From Tabrizicola fusiformis (GTDB lineage: Bacteria; Pseudomonadota; Alphaproteobacteria; Rhodobacterales; Rhodobacteraceae), in the NCBI RefSeq assembly GCF_013328815.1, contig NZ_JABUHN010000003.1, positions 372,001 through 436,000 of the forward strand: a stretch of DNA of 64,000 nucleotides, read 5' to 3'. Position 1 is the first letter of the stretch. Each line of letters starts with the position of its first letter. Below are positions 9,201 through 17,567 of this stretch, in pieces. The translations under genes were made by a program, and so were the position numbers. The notes under the pieces are model-generated. The model made no database searches. It was not told the DNA's origin and worked only from the letters and a program-made list of their open reading frames with translations.

Positions 9201-10547
9201 TCAGCTACAGACGATGGCCACCACCATGAACTTGCATTTCGGGCCGGACTTTTCGGCGGGTGCCGGTGCCGGGGTGGGGGCAGCTTTCTGGGTGGTGGTG
9301 CCGGTCGATTTCTTGGTGCTGGTGCCCGAAGATTTCTTCTTGGCGGCGACGGGTTCGGGCTTGCAGGTCTTTTCGGGCTCTTTGGTCAGGGCAAGCCAGA
9401 CCTCTGCCGTCGGCTCCAATTCGCCGGCCTCGGCCTTTTTGGCGGTGTAATAGCGCCGCATCGCGTTGCGCGACCCGTTGCCCCAATCGCCATCAACCGC
9501 CATCGCATAGCAGCCGATCCGTTTCAATTCATCCTGCACGGCGCGGGGCAGATCGGCGGCAGCGGGCGGTTGCGGACCACCGGACGGGGCGGCGTCGATG
9601 CCGGCAATATGCGAGGGGGTCGCGGGAACCGCGCTGATCACCGACAGATTTCTGGTTTCGGACGAGAGCGCCGCCAGACGCAGCGGGCTCAACTCATCCA
9701 GAATGATGCTGTCATCCTCGGCCGTGTCGAAAGCCGGCAGACCGGCCAGCACTTCGGCATCGGCATCGGCGGCGGCGGGCGGCACGAAATAGAACTGGCT
9801 GCGCAGCGAGGATTGCTCCCATGGGGTCTGTTTGCCGCCGGTCGCCGTCTCGACCTCATTGCGGACCTCGATCATCAGGTCCGACAGGCTTTGCTCCGGC
9901 TGGGCGATATGGGCCAGAAGGGCGGCGGTGAAGGGGCTGCTGTCTTCGGTCGTGCCCTTGTCCCACGCCACCTCGCCCGGGGCGGTGGCAAAGGCGACAA
10001 AAGTGCCTGCCCCGCCGTCATACTGCGCCAGCCCGGCATCGGTCTGCCCGCGTAGCGCCTGCGGCAAGGGATCGGTCCGGCAGGCATCCAGAAAGATCAG
10101 CAACTGCCCCTCGGCGGGTTTCAGCCGCGCCGCGATGGCATTCAGTTCGACCGTTTCCGAAATCAGCGCCTCGGCGCTGTCCAGCCGGGCGGTGACCGGC
10201 ACCAGCCGGTTGACCCCGCCCGCCTGAAACGCATGGCCCGCATAATAGAACAGAACGGTTTCGGCCTGTGCCGCCTGTGCTGCGAACGTGTCCAGCACGG
10301 CATCGAACACGCCCGGATCGGCGTCGGTCAGCACCGTCACATCAAAGTCGAGATCGCGCAGGGCACTGGCCAGAGCCTGCGCATCCTTCACCGGCGTCGA
10401 GAGGCCGGGCACATGGGCATAAGCCTCGTTTCCGACCACAAGCGCCAGCTTTCTGCCGGTTTCGGCCAGAGCCGGCACGCCAGCCAGCGCGACAAGCACC
10501 ATGGCCAGAACGGCGCGGGCAAGGTGGGCGAAGAACCGATGGATCAT
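9201..10547 (-). CDS. Secreted caspase-fold (peptidase C14 type) protein
   Basis: A 448-residue protein with an N-terminal signal peptide (to about residue 28, ending AGVPALA). A C14/metacaspase-like p20 domain covers about residues 30-260. It has the His of YYAGH and the Cys of DACR, the expected catalytic dyad. After a linker, the region of about residues 335-385 (IGCYAMAVDGDWGNGSRNAM) looks like a peptidoglycan-binding type 1 repeat. The C-terminal tail is rich in Lys, Thr, Pro and Ala and ends with three cysteines. Export implies an envelope role. Substrates of bacterial secreted caspase homologues are mostly unknown. The gene stands alone. Confidence 0.85.
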   Translation of the reverse strand: MIHRFFAHLARAVLAMVLVALAGVPALAETGRKLALVVGNEAYAHVPGLSTPVKDAQALASALRDLDFDVTVLTDADPGVFDAVLDTFAAQAAQAETVLFYYAGHAFQAGGVNRLVPVTARLDSAEALISETVELNAIAARLKPAEGQLLIFLDACRTDPLPQALRGQTDAGLAQYDGGAGTFVAFATAPGEVAWDKGTTEDSSPFTAALLAHIAQPEQSLSDLMIEVRNEVETATGGKQTPWEQSSLRSQFYFVPPAAADADAEVLAGLPAFDTAEDDSIILDELSPLRLAALSSETRNLSVISAVPATPSHIAGIDAAPSGGPQPPAAADLPRAVQDELKRIGCYAMAVDGDWGNGSRNAMRRYYTAKKAEAGELEPTAEVWLALTKEPEKTCKPEPVAAKKKSSGTSTKKSTGTTTQKAAPTPAPAPAEKSGPKCKFMVVAIVCS

Positions 10548-10614
10548 GCTGCGCTTCTCCTCAAGGCTGGTTCAGCCTAGCGCGAAAGCGGCCCCTTGGC
10601 GAGTGCGGCGAACC

Positions 10615-11049
10615 TTACCTTGGGGGCGTTTCGGCTGTGGCCGGTTCCGGGGTGTCGGTGTCTTCCTCGCCTTCGGCCAGACGCGCCCGGGCCAGACGGG
10701 CCAGCGTTTCATAGCGGCCACGGAACTCTTCCAGACTGCGCTCGTCCAGCTCTTCAAGATCGAGAACGGCATTATGGGCGCCCTTGGTGGCGCGGATCAG
10801 CTCGTCCAGCTTCAACTGGATCGCGGCGGTGTCGCGGTTCTGGGTGTTCTGGATCAGGAAGACCATCAGAAAGGTGACGATGGTGGTGCCGGTGTTGATC
10901 ACCAGTTGCCATGTGTCGGAATAATCGAACAGCGGCCCGGTCACGATCCAGACCACAATCACGCCCACGGCAAGAAGGAAGGTGCCCGGACGCCCTGTCA
11001 GCCGGGAAATGGTCTTGGCGGTGGCGGCATAGTGGGAACGAAGACGCAT
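10615..11049 (-). CDS. Low-affinity iron permease family membrane protein
   Basis: A 144-residue protein with two membrane segments (about residues 23-42 and 50-68). It resembles the low-affinity iron permease family (pfam04120): TGRPGTFLLAVGVIVVW, then TGTTIVTFLMVFLIQNTQNRD, then a charged cytosolic helix LDELIRATKGAHNAVLDLEEL. The start ATG at 11049 gives the usual MRLRSHYAATAK opening. Bacterial members are not proven iron transporters, so the name is a family label only. The C-terminus is a disordered acidic/proline tail. Confidence 0.8.
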   Translation of the reverse strand: MRLRSHYAATAKTISRLTGRPGTFLLAVGVIVVWIVTGPLFDYSDTWQLVINTGTTIVTFLMVFLIQNTQNRDTAAIQLKLDELIRATKGAHNAVLDLEELDERSLEEFRGRYETLARLARARLAEGEEDTDTPEPATAETPPR

Positions 11050-11090
11050 CCGGGGCCTCCTGCGGGTGGCCCATCCTGCGGCGGCGGATC

Positions 11091-11124
11091 GGGCGGGACA
11101 AGGGGCAATCCCCCTGCCCCGCCC
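11091..11124 (-). terminator. Hairpin after the sugar oxidation operon
   Basis: The outer arms GGGCGGG (11091-11097) and CCCGCCC (11118-11124) enclose an inner GGGG/CCCC pairing (11102-11105 with bases near 11110-11114). It lies 7 bases beyond the stop of the last gene of the minus-strand operon. There is no clear U-run. Confidence 0.5.
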
Positions 11125-11131
11125 GGTGGCG

Positions 11132-12634
11132 TCACAGATCGGCGGGCAGCAATTCGGCCGGCAGGTTCTGATAGGCGACGGGGCGCAGCCAGCGGCGGAT
11201 CGACAACGTGCCGACCGAGGTGGCGCCGAAATTGGTCGAAGCCGGATAGGGCCCGCCATGGACCTGCGCATCCACCACCTCGACCCCGGTCGGGAAACCA
11301 TTGGCCAGCACCCGGCCCGCCTTGCGCTCCAGCACCGGCATCAGGAGACGCGCCTGCGGGTAATCGGCAGGGTCGACATGCAGGGTGCAGGTCAACTGCC
11401 CCTCAAGATGGCTGGCGACGGCCTGCATCTGGGCAAAGTCGCGCACCCGCAGGATCAGGCCCAGCGGCCCGAAGACCTCTTCGCCCAAGGCGTGATTGAC
11501 CAGCCAGTCATCGCCCGACACCTCAAACAGATAGGGCGTGGCCTGCCGCAGGTCGCAGACCGAGGTCAGGACGGCACGCACCCCGGCGCTGCCCGCAATC
11601 CGGTCACGGCCCGCGCGATAAGCTTCGGCGATGCCATCGGTCAACATGGTCTGCGCGCCGACCTTGCCCACCGCCTCTTTGGCGGCGGCAATGAACGCCT
11701 GCGCGTCCGGCCCGTCGATCACCACGGCGATGCCGGGATTGGTGCAGAACTGGCCCGCCCCCATGGTGAGCGACCCGGCCCAGCCGGCGGCCAGCGCGGC
11801 ACCCCGCGCGGCCAGCGCGGCGGGCATGAGGAACATCGGGTTGACCGAACCCAGCTCACCAAAGAACGGGATCGGTTCTGGGCGCCGCGCGCAAAGGTCA
11901 AACAGCGCCCGGCCACCGCCAAGGCTGCCGGTGAAACCGACGGCCTTGATCAGGGGATGCTGCACCAGCGCCTCACCCACATCGCGCTTGCCGCCCTGCA
12001 CAAGGCTGAAGACGCCCGGATGCAGGCCCAGCGCCTTGATCGCGGCATCAATCGCCTGCGCCACGATCTCGCCGGTGCCGGGATGGGCGGAATGGCCCTT
12101 GACCACCACCGGACAGCCCGCCGCCAGCGCCGAGGCGGTGTCGCCCCCCGCCGTCGAGAAGGCCAGCGGGAAGTTCGAGGCGCCGAACACCGCGACCGGC
12201 CCGATCGGGCGCTGCATCATGCGGATTTCCGGGCGCGGCGCGGGCTGACGGTCGGGCAGCGCCGGGTCGTGCCGCCGGTCCAGATAATCGCCCTTGCGGA
12301 TATGGGCGGCGAAGAGGCGAAGCTGGCCCGTGGTGCGGCCCCGCTCCCCCTCAAGCCGGGCGGCGGGCAGGCCGGTTTCCGAGGTGCCGATGGCGGTAAT
12401 CTCGGCGCCCCGCGCCTCGATCTCATCGGCGATACGGTCAAGGAAGGCGGCGCGCTGATCGCGGGTCAGGGCAGAAAAACTGGCAAAGGCCGCTTCGGCG
12501 CCCTGCACGGCGGCATCGACATGAGCCGGGGTGCCCACGGCAAAGCTCAGCGCGGGGCCGCTGGCCGGAGAGGAAAGGAAGGTCGCGTCGCCCGCAACCC
12601 ATTGGCCCGCGATCAGGTGATGTCCGGTCAGCAT
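11132..12634 (-). CDS. 2-oxoglutarate semialdehyde (2,5-dioxovalerate) dehydrogenase
   Basis: A 500-residue aldehyde dehydrogenase. The segment FGASNFPLAFSTAGGDTASA and the catalytic Cys in GAGQFCTNPG are characteristic of the NAD(P)-dependent ketoglutaric semialdehyde dehydrogenase group. The enzyme oxidises 2-oxoglutarate semialdehyde to 2-oxoglutarate, the last step of oxidative pentose (Weimberg-type) and hexarate routes. Position at the end of the chvE-ggu-dehydratase operon supports this job for L-arabinose. A good AAGGAG ribosome site precedes the ATG. A hairpin and a repeat copy separate it from the preceding dehydrogenase gene. Confidence 0.9.
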   Translation of the reverse strand: MLTGHHLIAGQWVAGDATFLSSPASGPALSFAVGTPAHVDAAVQGAEAAFASFSALTRDQRAAFLDRIADEIEARGAEITAIGTSETGLPAARLEGERGRTTGQLRLFAAHIRKGDYLDRRHDPALPDRQPAPRPEIRMMQRPIGPVAVFGASNFPLAFSTAGGDTASALAAGCPVVVKGHSAHPGTGEIVAQAIDAAIKALGLHPGVFSLVQGGKRDVGEALVQHPLIKAVGFTGSLGGGRALFDLCARRPEPIPFFGELGSVNPMFLMPAALAARGAALAAGWAGSLTMGAGQFCTNPGIAVVIDGPDAQAFIAAAKEAVGKVGAQTMLTDGIAEAYRAGRDRIAGSAGVRAVLTSVCDLRQATPYLFEVSGDDWLVNHALGEEVFGPLGLILRVRDFAQMQAVASHLEGQLTCTLHVDPADYPQARLLMPVLERKAGRVLANGFPTGVEVVDAQVHGGPYPASTNFGATSVGTLSIRRWLRPVAYQNLPAELLPADL

Positions 12635-12658
12635 GTTGTGCTCCTTGCTGGCGGCGGA

Positions 12659-12710
12659 CCGGGGGTTTCACACCCCCGGACCCCCGTGGGATATTTGGGC
12701 CAAGATGAAG
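12659..12710. repeat. Dispersed intergenic repeat, copy C, with hairpin
   Basis: The arms CCGGGGGT (12659-12666) and ACCCCCGG (12672-12679) form a hairpin. They are followed by ACCCCCG and GATATTTGGG, then AGATGAAG (about 12703-12710). A matching element lies at 60537-60585. It sits between two same-strand genes of the sugar oxidation operon. Confidence 0.6.
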
Positions 12711-12711
12711 C

Positions 12712-13632
12712 CTAGAAGTGGAACGGATCGGTCACGATGCGGCGCCCGAGGGTGAGGGCGTCGGCGACATGGACCATCGGGGCAAGGTCCACCTCGGACT
12801 GACCAGCGGCGACCAGTTCGGCCATGCGGGCATAAAGAGCCGGATATTCGCCCATGATCGAGGCTTCGCCCGCCACCGGCTTGCCGTGGAGTTCCAGCAC
12901 GTTGCCGCCCATCCGCAGCACCAGCGGCCCCCGGTCGGTTTCCACCGCGATGTCCCAGGTTTGCGGCCCGGTCTGGCGCCAGTCGAAATCGGCGGTGACA
13001 TTGCCCGAGAAGGTCAGGTCCGCCGCGATCGGCGTCTGGCGGTTTTCGGGAAAGGTCAGGGTGGCGGCGGTCAGATGCACCGGCTGCGGCAGGATATGGG
13101 TCAGGATCGACAGCGCGTTGCTGCCCGGATCGAACACGCCCATGCCGCCGGGTTCAAACACCCAGTCCTGCCCGGGATGCCATTTGCGGACATCCTCGCG
13201 CCAGGTGATATGCGCCTCGATCACCGCCTTGTCGGCCAGCCAGGCTTTGGCGGCGGCCACCGCATGGGCCATGCGGCTGTGCCATGTGGTGTAGAGCGTG
13301 ACACCCTGCTCCGCCGCAAGGGCGGCCAGTTCATGAACCTCGGCAAGCGTCGCGCCGGGGGGTTTTTCCAGCATCACATGGCGCCCCGCCAGCAGCGCTG
13401 CCTCGGCATAGGCAAAGCGCGGCACCGGCGGCAGGCAAAGCGAGACGGTCTCCACCTCGGGATGCGCCTCCAGCATGGCGGCAAGGTCGGTATAGGCGGG
13501 CACGCCCGGCACCGATCCCTGACGCGAGACGGTGGCGGCCAGATGCCAGTCGGCGCTGGCCGCGATGGCTGGCACATGCTGATCCACCGCGATCTTGCCG
13601 ATACCCACAAGGGCGACGTTGCGCGGTGCCAT
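12712..13632 (-). CDS. L-arabinose/D-galactose 1-dehydrogenase (Gfo/Idh/MocA family)
   Basis: A 306-residue protein with an N-terminal Rossmann fold (VALVGIGKIAVDQHVPAI) and the EKPPG motif of Gfo/Idh/MocA oxidoreductases near residue 95. Sequence style and length match the L-arabinose 1-dehydrogenase (AraA of Azospirillum) and D-galactose 1-dehydrogenase group, which make the sugar lactone using NAD(P). The gene overlaps the dehydratase gene by one base (TGATG), so the two are coupled. The operon suggests it starts oxidative catabolism of the sugar imported by ChvE-GguAB. Which sugar is preferred cannot be read from sequence. Confidence 0.85.
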   Translation of the reverse strand: MAPRNVALVGIGKIAVDQHVPAIAASADWHLAATVSRQGSVPGVPAYTDLAAMLEAHPEVETVSLCLPPVPRFAYAEAALLAGRHVMLEKPPGATLAEVHELAALAAEQGVTLYTTWHSRMAHAVAAAKAWLADKAVIEAHITWREDVRKWHPGQDWVFEPGGMGVFDPGSNALSILTHILPQPVHLTAATLTFPENRQTPIAADLTFSGNVTADFDWRQTGPQTWDIAVETDRGPLVLRMGGNVLELHGKPVAGEASIMGEYPALYARMAELVAAGQSEVDLAPMVHVADALTLGRRIVTDPFHF

Positions 13633-15374
13633 CAGTGGGAATCCTTGCCCACCGGCGCCCCGCGGCAGCCCTTGAGGAAGTCGAGGTCGGCGCCGGTATC
13701 AGCCCCCTGCACATGGCTTTGGTGCAACCAGGCATAGCCGGATTGATACAGCTCATGCGCCGGGGTCCATGCAGCGAGGCGCGCGGCCAGCTCCTCGTCC
13801 GAAATATCCAGATGCAGGCGGCGGTTCGGCACGTCCAGTTCGATGAAATCGCCGTTCTGCACCACGGCCAGCGGGCCACCCGCCGCCGCTTCGGGCGAGG
13901 TGTGCAGGCAGACGGTGCCATAGGCGGTGCCCGACATGCGGGCATCGGAAATGCGGACCATATCGGTGATGCCCTTGCGCAGCACCTTGGGCGGCAGGCC
14001 CATGTTGCCCACCTCGGCCATGCCCGGATAGCCCTTTGGCCCGCAGTTCTTCAGAACCATGACGCAGGTTTCGTCGATGTCCAAAGCCTCGTCATTGATC
14101 TTGGCCTTGTAGTCGTCGATATCCTCGAACACCACGGCGCGGCCCCGGTGGGTGAGCAGATGGGACGAGGCGGCAGAGGGCTTCAGCACCGCCCCTTTCG
14201 GTGCCAGATTGCCCTTCAGCACCACCACGCCGCCCGATTTCGCCAGCGCCTTTTCGGCGGGCAGGATCACCTCTTCGTTGTGGTTGGTCACGTCCTTGAC
14301 CTGATCCCACATCGACTGCCCCGAAACGGTCAGCGCATCCTTGTGCAGAAGACCCGCCTCGCCCAGCCGCTTGATCACCACCGGCAGGCCACCGGCATAG
14401 AAGAATTCTTCCATCAGATATTTGCCCGAGGGCATCAGGTTCACCACCGTCGGCACGTCGCGGCCACAGCGGTCCCAGTCGTCAAGGGTCAGGTCCACGC
14501 CGACCCGGCCCGCGATGGCCAGAAGGTGGATCACCGCATTGGTGGAACCGCCGATGGCGGCATTGGTGCGGATGGCGTTTTCAAACGCCGCCTTCACCAT
14601 CACGTCCGAAGGCTTCAGGTCATCCTTGACCATCTGCACGATGCGGCGGCCCGACATCTGCGCCATGACGCGGCGGCGGCTGTCCACCGCCGGGATGGCG
14701 GCATTGCCCGAAAGCGCCATGCCCAGCGCCTCGGCCATCGAGGCCATGGTGCTGGCGGTGCCCATGGTGTTGCACGAACCGGCCGAACGGCTCATCGAGG
14801 CTTCGGCCTCGGCAAATTCGTCTTGCGTCATCTCGCCGGCCTTCACGGCTTCGGAGAATTTCCACAGATGGGTGCCCGACCCCACCCGCTCACCCTTGTA
14901 ATAGCCGTTGAGCATCGGCCCGCCGGTGACCACGATCGACGGCAGGTCGGTCGAACCCGCGGCCATCAGCAGGCTGGGCGTGGTCTTGTCGCAGCCCACC
15001 AGCAGCACGCAGCCATCCATCGGCTGGCCGCGCATCTGCTCTTCCACCGACATGGCGGCAAGGTTGCGGAACATCATCGCCGTGGGCCGGAACGCGCTTT
15101 CCGAGGTGGAGAAGGCGGGAACCTCCACCGGGAAACCGCCCGCCTCATAGACGCCACGCTTCACGAATTCGGCCAGCACATTCAGATGGGCGTTGCAGGG
15201 CGTCAGCTCGGACCAGGTGTTCAGAATGCCGATCACCGGGCGCCCGTCGAACAGGTCATGTGGAAAGCCCTGATTCTTCATCCAGCCGCGATGATAGATC
15301 TGGTCGCGGCCATTGCCGCCAAACCAGTCCTGCGAGCGCAGTCTGCGCGGCCAGGGGGCGGGGGTAAAGGTCAT
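13632..15374 (-). CDS. Sugar-acid dehydratase of the IlvD/Edd family (L-arabinonate dehydratase)
   Basis: A 580-residue IlvD/Edd-family enzyme. Iron-sulfur ligand cysteines appear in TPCNAH, LLVGCDKTTPS and SAGSCNTMG. The LRSQDWFGG opening and length fit pentonate/hexonate dehydratases such as L-arabinonate dehydratase, rather than dihydroxyacid dehydratase (IlvD). It would convert L-arabinonate to 2-keto-3-deoxy-L-arabinonate. GAGG lies 5 bases before the ATG. It is located between gguC/araD1 and the sugar 1-dehydrogenase, with 7 bases to the former and a one-base overlap with the latter. D-galactonate or D-fuconate are other possible substrates. Confidence 0.88.
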   Translation of the reverse strand: MTFTPAPWPRRLRSQDWFGGNGRDQIYHRGWMKNQGFPHDLFDGRPVIGILNTWSELTPCNAHLNVLAEFVKRGVYEAGGFPVEVPAFSTSESAFRPTAMMFRNLAAMSVEEQMRGQPMDGCVLLVGCDKTTPSLLMAAGSTDLPSIVVTGGPMLNGYYKGERVGSGTHLWKFSEAVKAGEMTQDEFAEAEASMSRSAGSCNTMGTASTMASMAEALGMALSGNAAIPAVDSRRRVMAQMSGRRIVQMVKDDLKPSDVMVKAAFENAIRTNAAIGGSTNAVIHLLAIAGRVGVDLTLDDWDRCGRDVPTVVNLMPSGKYLMEEFFYAGGLPVVIKRLGEAGLLHKDALTVSGQSMWDQVKDVTNHNEEVILPAEKALAKSGGVVVLKGNLAPKGAVLKPSAASSHLLTHRGRAVVFEDIDDYKAKINDEALDIDETCVMVLKNCGPKGYPGMAEVGNMGLPPKVLRKGITDMVRISDARMSGTAYGTVCLHTSPEAAAGGPLAVVQNGDFIELDVPNRRLHLDISDEELAARLAAWTPAHELYQSGYAWLHQSHVQGADTGADLDFLKGCRGAPVGKDSH

Positions 15375-15381
15375 GGCATCC

Positions 15382-16377
15382 TCACAGGGTTTGAACGGTC
15401 ACCGCACCCGGGGTCGCGGGGGCGAAGGCCAGGGGGTTGGTCAGCGGCAGGCCAAAGGGCGCCGCCTCAATCTCGAACGTGTCGCCCGCGGCGGTCTTGA
15501 TGCCATCGGCGAAGGACAGGGTGGCGGTGCCGAACATATGCACATGCAGATCGCCCGGTTGACGGAACACGTCATATTTGAAGTGATGGTGTTCCAGATT
15601 GGCATAGGTGTGGGACATGTTCGCCTCGCCCGACAGGAAGGGCTTTTCCCAGATCACCGCGCCATCGCGGCGGATGCGGCTGATGCCACGAATGTCGGCA
15701 GGCAGATCGCCCACCAGCAGTTCGGGGCCAAAACTGGCCACCCGCAACTTGGAATGGGCGAGCCAGAGGTAATTCACCCGCTCTGTCACATGGTCAGAGA
15801 ATTCGTTGGCAAGCGCCCAGCCGATCCGGTGCGGCGTGCCGTCCGGGCCGATCAGGTAAAGGCCCGCAATCTCGGGCTCTTCGCCGCCATCTTCGGCAAA
15901 ACCCGGCGCGGTCAGGGCCTGTCCCGGGGCGACGGCGGCATGGCCGTTGCCCTTGTAGAACCATTCCGGCTGCACACCCACGGCACCCGCCGCCGGGCGC
16001 CCGCCCTCAAGCCCCATGCGGAACATCTTCATGCTGTCGGTCAGCGTCTCGGCCCCGCCTTCAAGCTTGGCGTGCATCGCGTCGCGGGCGGCGGCGCTGC
16101 CCAGATGGGTCAGGCCGGTGCCCGTCAGATGCATATGCGCCGGGTCGGGATGGGTGACGGGCAGCGCCAGCCGCCCTTCCTCTGCCGCGCGCACCAGATC
16201 CACCGGCGCGCCAAGGCCATGGGCCGCAATCACCTGCGCCAGAGATCGCCCGGTCGCCACCGCCTCACCCGCCAGCGCATAGGTAGAGGTGGCGCCACGA
16301 ACCTCGGCCGCTTCGGAACCGTCGCGCACCACGACGGCAAGGCTGCCATCGGCACGGTGGATCTGCGAAATCAGCAT
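15382..16377 (-). CDS. gguC: GguC / AraD1 family FAH-fold 2-keto-3-deoxy-L-arabinonate dehydratase
   Basis: A 331-residue protein of the GguC/AraD1 branch of the fumarylacetoacetate hydrolase superfamily. It shows the DPAHMHLTGTGLTHLGSA segment, the PEWFYKGNGH segment and an acidic EDGGEEPEIAGLYL stretch that supplies metal ligands. GguC was first known only as the last gene of chvE-gguABC in Agrobacterium. FAH-fold AraD1 was later shown to dehydrate 2-keto-3-deoxy-L-arabinonate to 2-oxoglutarate semialdehyde. Here it lies between transporter and catabolic genes, which fits that step. I chose the ATG at 16377 because GAGG lies 6 bases before it; an in-frame ATG at 16389 overlapping the gguB stop is the alternative. 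Confidence 0.86.
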   Translation of the reverse strand: MLISQIHRADGSLAVVVRDGSEAAEVRGATSTYALAGEAVATGRSLAQVIAAHGLGAPVDLVRAAEEGRLALPVTHPDPAHMHLTGTGLTHLGSAAARDAMHAKLEGGAETLTDSMKMFRMGLEGGRPAAGAVGVQPEWFYKGNGHAAVAPGQALTAPGFAEDGGEEPEIAGLYLIGPDGTPHRIGWALANEFSDHVTERVNYLWLAHSKLRVASFGPELLVGDLPADIRGISRIRRDGAVIWEKPFLSGEANMSHTYANLEHHHFKYDVFRQPGDLHVHMFGTATLSFADGIKTAAGDTFEIEAAPFGLPLTNPLAFAPATPGAVTVQTL

Positions 16378-16385
16378 CATCGGCC

Positions 16386-17567
16386 TCATTTGTTCTTGTT
16401 GTAGACGTCGAAGATCACGGCAACCAGCAGCACCAGCCCCTTGATCATCATCTGATAGTCCGAGCCGATGCCAAGGATCGACATGCCCATGTTCATGACA
16501 CCCATGATCAGCGCACCGATCACCACGCCCACGATCTTGCCCGAGCCGCCCGTCATCGAGGCGCCGCCGATGAAGACCGAAGCGATGGCATCGAGTTCAA
16601 ATCCGGTGCCGGCCTTGGGCGTGGCGCTGTTCAGGCGGGCGGTCACGATCATGCCCGCCAGCGCCGCCAGCACGCCCATGTTGACAAAGCACAGGAACAC
16701 CAGCCGGTCGGTGCGGATGCCCGAAAGCTTGGCCGCCTTTTCATTGCCGCCAAGGGCATAGATGCGCCGGCCCGTCACGGTGTTTTCGGTGAAGAAGGCG
16801 TAAAGTGCCGTCAGCACCGCCAGCACGACCATCACATTCGGCAAGCCCCGGAACGAGGCGAGTTGCCAGCCGACAAAGGCCGTCGCGGCGGCGATGATCA
16901 GGTTGCGCGCCCAGAAGAGGCCCGAGGGTTCCGGCGTGATGCCGAATTCAGCATCGCGGGCCCGCGCCCGCAGGCCCAGCCAGAGTTGCAGCCCGATGGC
17001 AATGGCAATCACGATCAGCGTCAGCCCATGCGGCCGCCCGATACCCGTCAGGTCAGGGATGAAGCCGTTCGACAGCGCCTGAAACCCCTTGGGGAACGGC
17101 CCGATGTTCTGGCCGCCCAGCATCCACATCGTGGCGCCGCGAAACACCATCATGCCCGCCAGCGTCACGATGAAGGACGGGATGCGCCAGAAGGCCACCC
17201 AATAGCCCTGCGCCGCCCCGATCAATCCACCGACAACCAGCGTCAGCGGAATGACGATGTAGAACGGCAGGCCGACATTGACCGTAAGCCATGCCGCCAC
17301 CGCGCCGGTAAAGGCCGCGACCGAGCCGACAGACAGGTCGATATGGCCCGCGACGATCACCAGAAGCATCCCCAGCGCAAGGATGATCACATGGCCGTTC
17401 TGCAGGAAGATGTTGGTGATGTTCTGCGCCTTGAGAAAGCTCACCGGCTGCGGCTGCAATTGCAGCAGAACCGAGAACAGCACCACGATGGCGACCAGCG
17501 CCACCAGCATTCCGTTCTCGCGCAGATGCCCGCCCAGATGGGCACCAAGGCCCTTTTGTTCTGCCAT
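16386..17567 (-). CDS. gguB: Sugar ABC transporter permease GguB
   Basis: A 393-residue inner-membrane permease with about ten hydrophobic segments, of the ribose/xylose (RbsC/XylH, MmsB) class. The GHIDLSVGSVAAF motif after the second helix and the GGASMTGGSGKIVG loop near the C-terminus, which contacts the ATPase, are typical. It pairs with GguA and ChvE. The ATG at 17567 is chosen because GGGAGG precedes it by 7 bases and it overlaps the gguA stop (TGATG); the GTG one codon upstream is too close to that site. Confidence 0.92.
   Translation of the reverse strand: MAEQKGLGAHLGGHLRENGMLVALVAIVVLFSVLLQLQPQPVSFLKAQNITNIFLQNGHVIILALGMLLVIVAGHIDLSVGSVAAFTGAVAAWLTVNVGLPFYIVIPLTLVVGGLIGAAQGYWVAFWRIPSFIVTLAGMMVFRGATMWMLGGQNIGPFPKGFQALSNGFIPDLTGIGRPHGLTLIVIAIAIGLQLWLGLRARARDAEFGITPEPSGLFWARNLIIAAATAFVGWQLASFRGLPNVMVVLAVLTALYAFFTENTVTGRRIYALGGNEKAAKLSGIRTDRLVFLCFVNMGVLAALAGMIVTARLNSATPKAGTGFELDAIASVFIGGASMTGGSGKIVGVVIGALIMGVMNMGMSILGIGSDYQMMIKGLVLLVAVIFDVYNKNK

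Noticed and set aside
13626-15500. Open frame of over 600 codons on the plus strand
   Set aside because: It is antisense to the arabinonate dehydratase gene and His/Gln/Arg-rich without domains; a composition artefact.
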